From Muribaculaceae bacterium (GTDB lineage: Bacteria; Bacteroidota; Bacteroidia; Bacteroidales; Muribaculaceae): a stretch of DNA of 64,000 bases. The notes beneath the pieces are model-generated. The model ran no database searches. It was not told the DNA's origin and saw nothing but the letters and a program-made list of their open reading frames with translations. Positions 63,633-64,000 of this stretch are shown here, piece by piece; position 1 is the stretch's first letter, and every line of letters begins with the position of its first letter. The DNA is taken from assembly GCA_017620635.1 (NCBI GenBank), contig JAGAUV010000019.1, positions 56,707 to 120,706 of the forward strand. The letters are read 5' to 3'. The position numbers and the translations under genes are program-made.

Positions 63633-64000
63633 ATGCGCAAAAGTACAAATTTCTTCGGACAGTCGATATATGGTCAGTTGATAAAATCGCTTGACCGTGA
63701 AAAAATAGTTGAAATGAGCCGTAAACACGGCGGAGAGAAGTATGTCAAGAGTTTCGACGGCTACACCCATCTGCTTACAATGCTGTATGCGGTAATCCAG
63801 CGGTTCGATTCATTGCGTGAGATAGAGACCTCTATGACCGCCGAAGTCCGCAAGCTGCATCATGTCGGCATTGACACTGTGCCGAAGCGGAGCACACTGT
63901 CGGATGCAAACGCCAGACGCTCCGAGAAGTTCTTTGAGGAGGTGTATCGGGACCTGTATGATGCGAACAGAGACATCCTTTCATCGGACAGCCGACGCAA
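63633..64000 (+). CDS. IS4-family transposase with DUF4372 N-terminus (3' end beyond window)
   Basis: I translated this by hand. It gives MRKSTNFFGQSIYGQLIKSL, then KHGGEKYVKSFDGYTHLLTM, LREIETSMTAEVRKLHHVGI and PKRSTLSDANARRSEKFFEE. That is the start of IS4-family transposases with the DUF4372 domain. The DDE catalytic core lies outside the window. 122 codons are visible. Confidence 0.88.
   Translation, partial: MRKSTNFFGQSIYGQLIKSLDREKIVEMSRKHGGEKYVKSFDGYTHLLTMLYAVIQRFDSLREIETSMTAEVRKLHHVGIDTVPKRSTLSDANARRSEKFFEEVYRDLYDANRDILSSDSRR

Larger units (their letters stand above)
63528..64000 (+). mobile_element. Left part of an IS4-family insertion sequence
   Basis: Begins shortly after the sialidase stop, probably near ACTGTCCGCTAAACTTT (about 63528), and continues past the right edge. 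It contains a hairpin terminator and the start of a transposase. The exact end and target duplication cannot be set without the other side. Confidence 0.65.

Overview
The window is a 64 kb chromosomal segment of a Bacteroidales bacterium; a gut Muribaculaceae-like genome is my best guess, by inference. The sequence supports the order in several ways. Most transcription units begin with a TAnnTTTG -7 element, often with TTG 19-21 bases upstream, which is the Bacteroidetes primary sigma-factor promoter. The proteins belong to families typical of the phylum: DUF4249 lipoproteins, STN-domain TonB receptors, DUF4252, DUF3822, DUF2027-Smr, PCMD proteins, and KDO/lipid A enzymes. Coding is dense, on both strands, with many 1-4 base start/stop overlaps.

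Left part (1-31.4 kb). A minus-strand unit runs glyS, lemA, FKBP. A roughly 500-base gap follows with a strong promoter, several hairpins and no ORF (candidate RNA). Then come bcp, uvrB, a YgiQ radical SAM gene and a secreted protein on the plus strand. A 550-base island of short palindromes (8.8-9.3 kb) precedes a minus-strand block: an M16-like protein lacking its zinc motif, kdsB, a large glycosidase-like protein, and enolase. After a small lipoprotein gene, a compact sigma / membrane protein / two DUF4252 operon lies at 15.4-17.3 kb. The next operon is gltX, waaA, an ArgC-like protein without the catalytic residues, DUF2027-Smr and an EFR1-type flavodoxin/ferredoxin. An outer-membrane operon (small secreted protein, unknown 588-residue protein, TonB receptor, DUF4249) and the scar of a deleted polysaccharide-degradation locus beside a GH99-like enzyme complete this part.

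Middle (30.7-47.6 kb). A nitroreductase is followed by a housekeeping run: nth, a TRIC-type channel, gtrA, DUF3822, rsmD. Next are a thioredoxin-like gene that has lost its 5' end, a HigBA-type toxin-antitoxin pair abutting the truncation, and a four-gene outer-membrane operon with two tandem paralogues, a PCMD lipoprotein and a porin. After ychF, a Sua5/YrdC gene and a B3/B4 gene, a minus-strand operon encodes an ECF sigma factor, a beta-barrel, a short anti-sigma-like protein, an STN TonB receptor and DUF4249: a cell-surface signalling system with its transported substrate unknown.

Right part (47.7-64 kb). This holds rpmE2 (L31 type B), an aquaporin with an altered selectivity filter, a GH78-like rhamnosidase, and a galactose operon galK-galE-galM plus a sugar-phosphate nucleotidyltransferase but no galT. 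Then follow ndk, an M23/LysM peptidase, recD2, a small SRP RNA gene on the minus strand, a dicarboxylate/amino-acid symporter with tatA, fabD, a sialidase-like enzyme, and the left part of an IS4-family insertion sequence that runs off the window.

The overall theme is housekeeping genes interleaved with glycan-foraging and surface functions. Signs of recent change are the deletion scar at 28.3-28.6 kb, the truncated gene at 34.7-35.0 kb, the IS at the right edge and the dispersed palindromic repeats.
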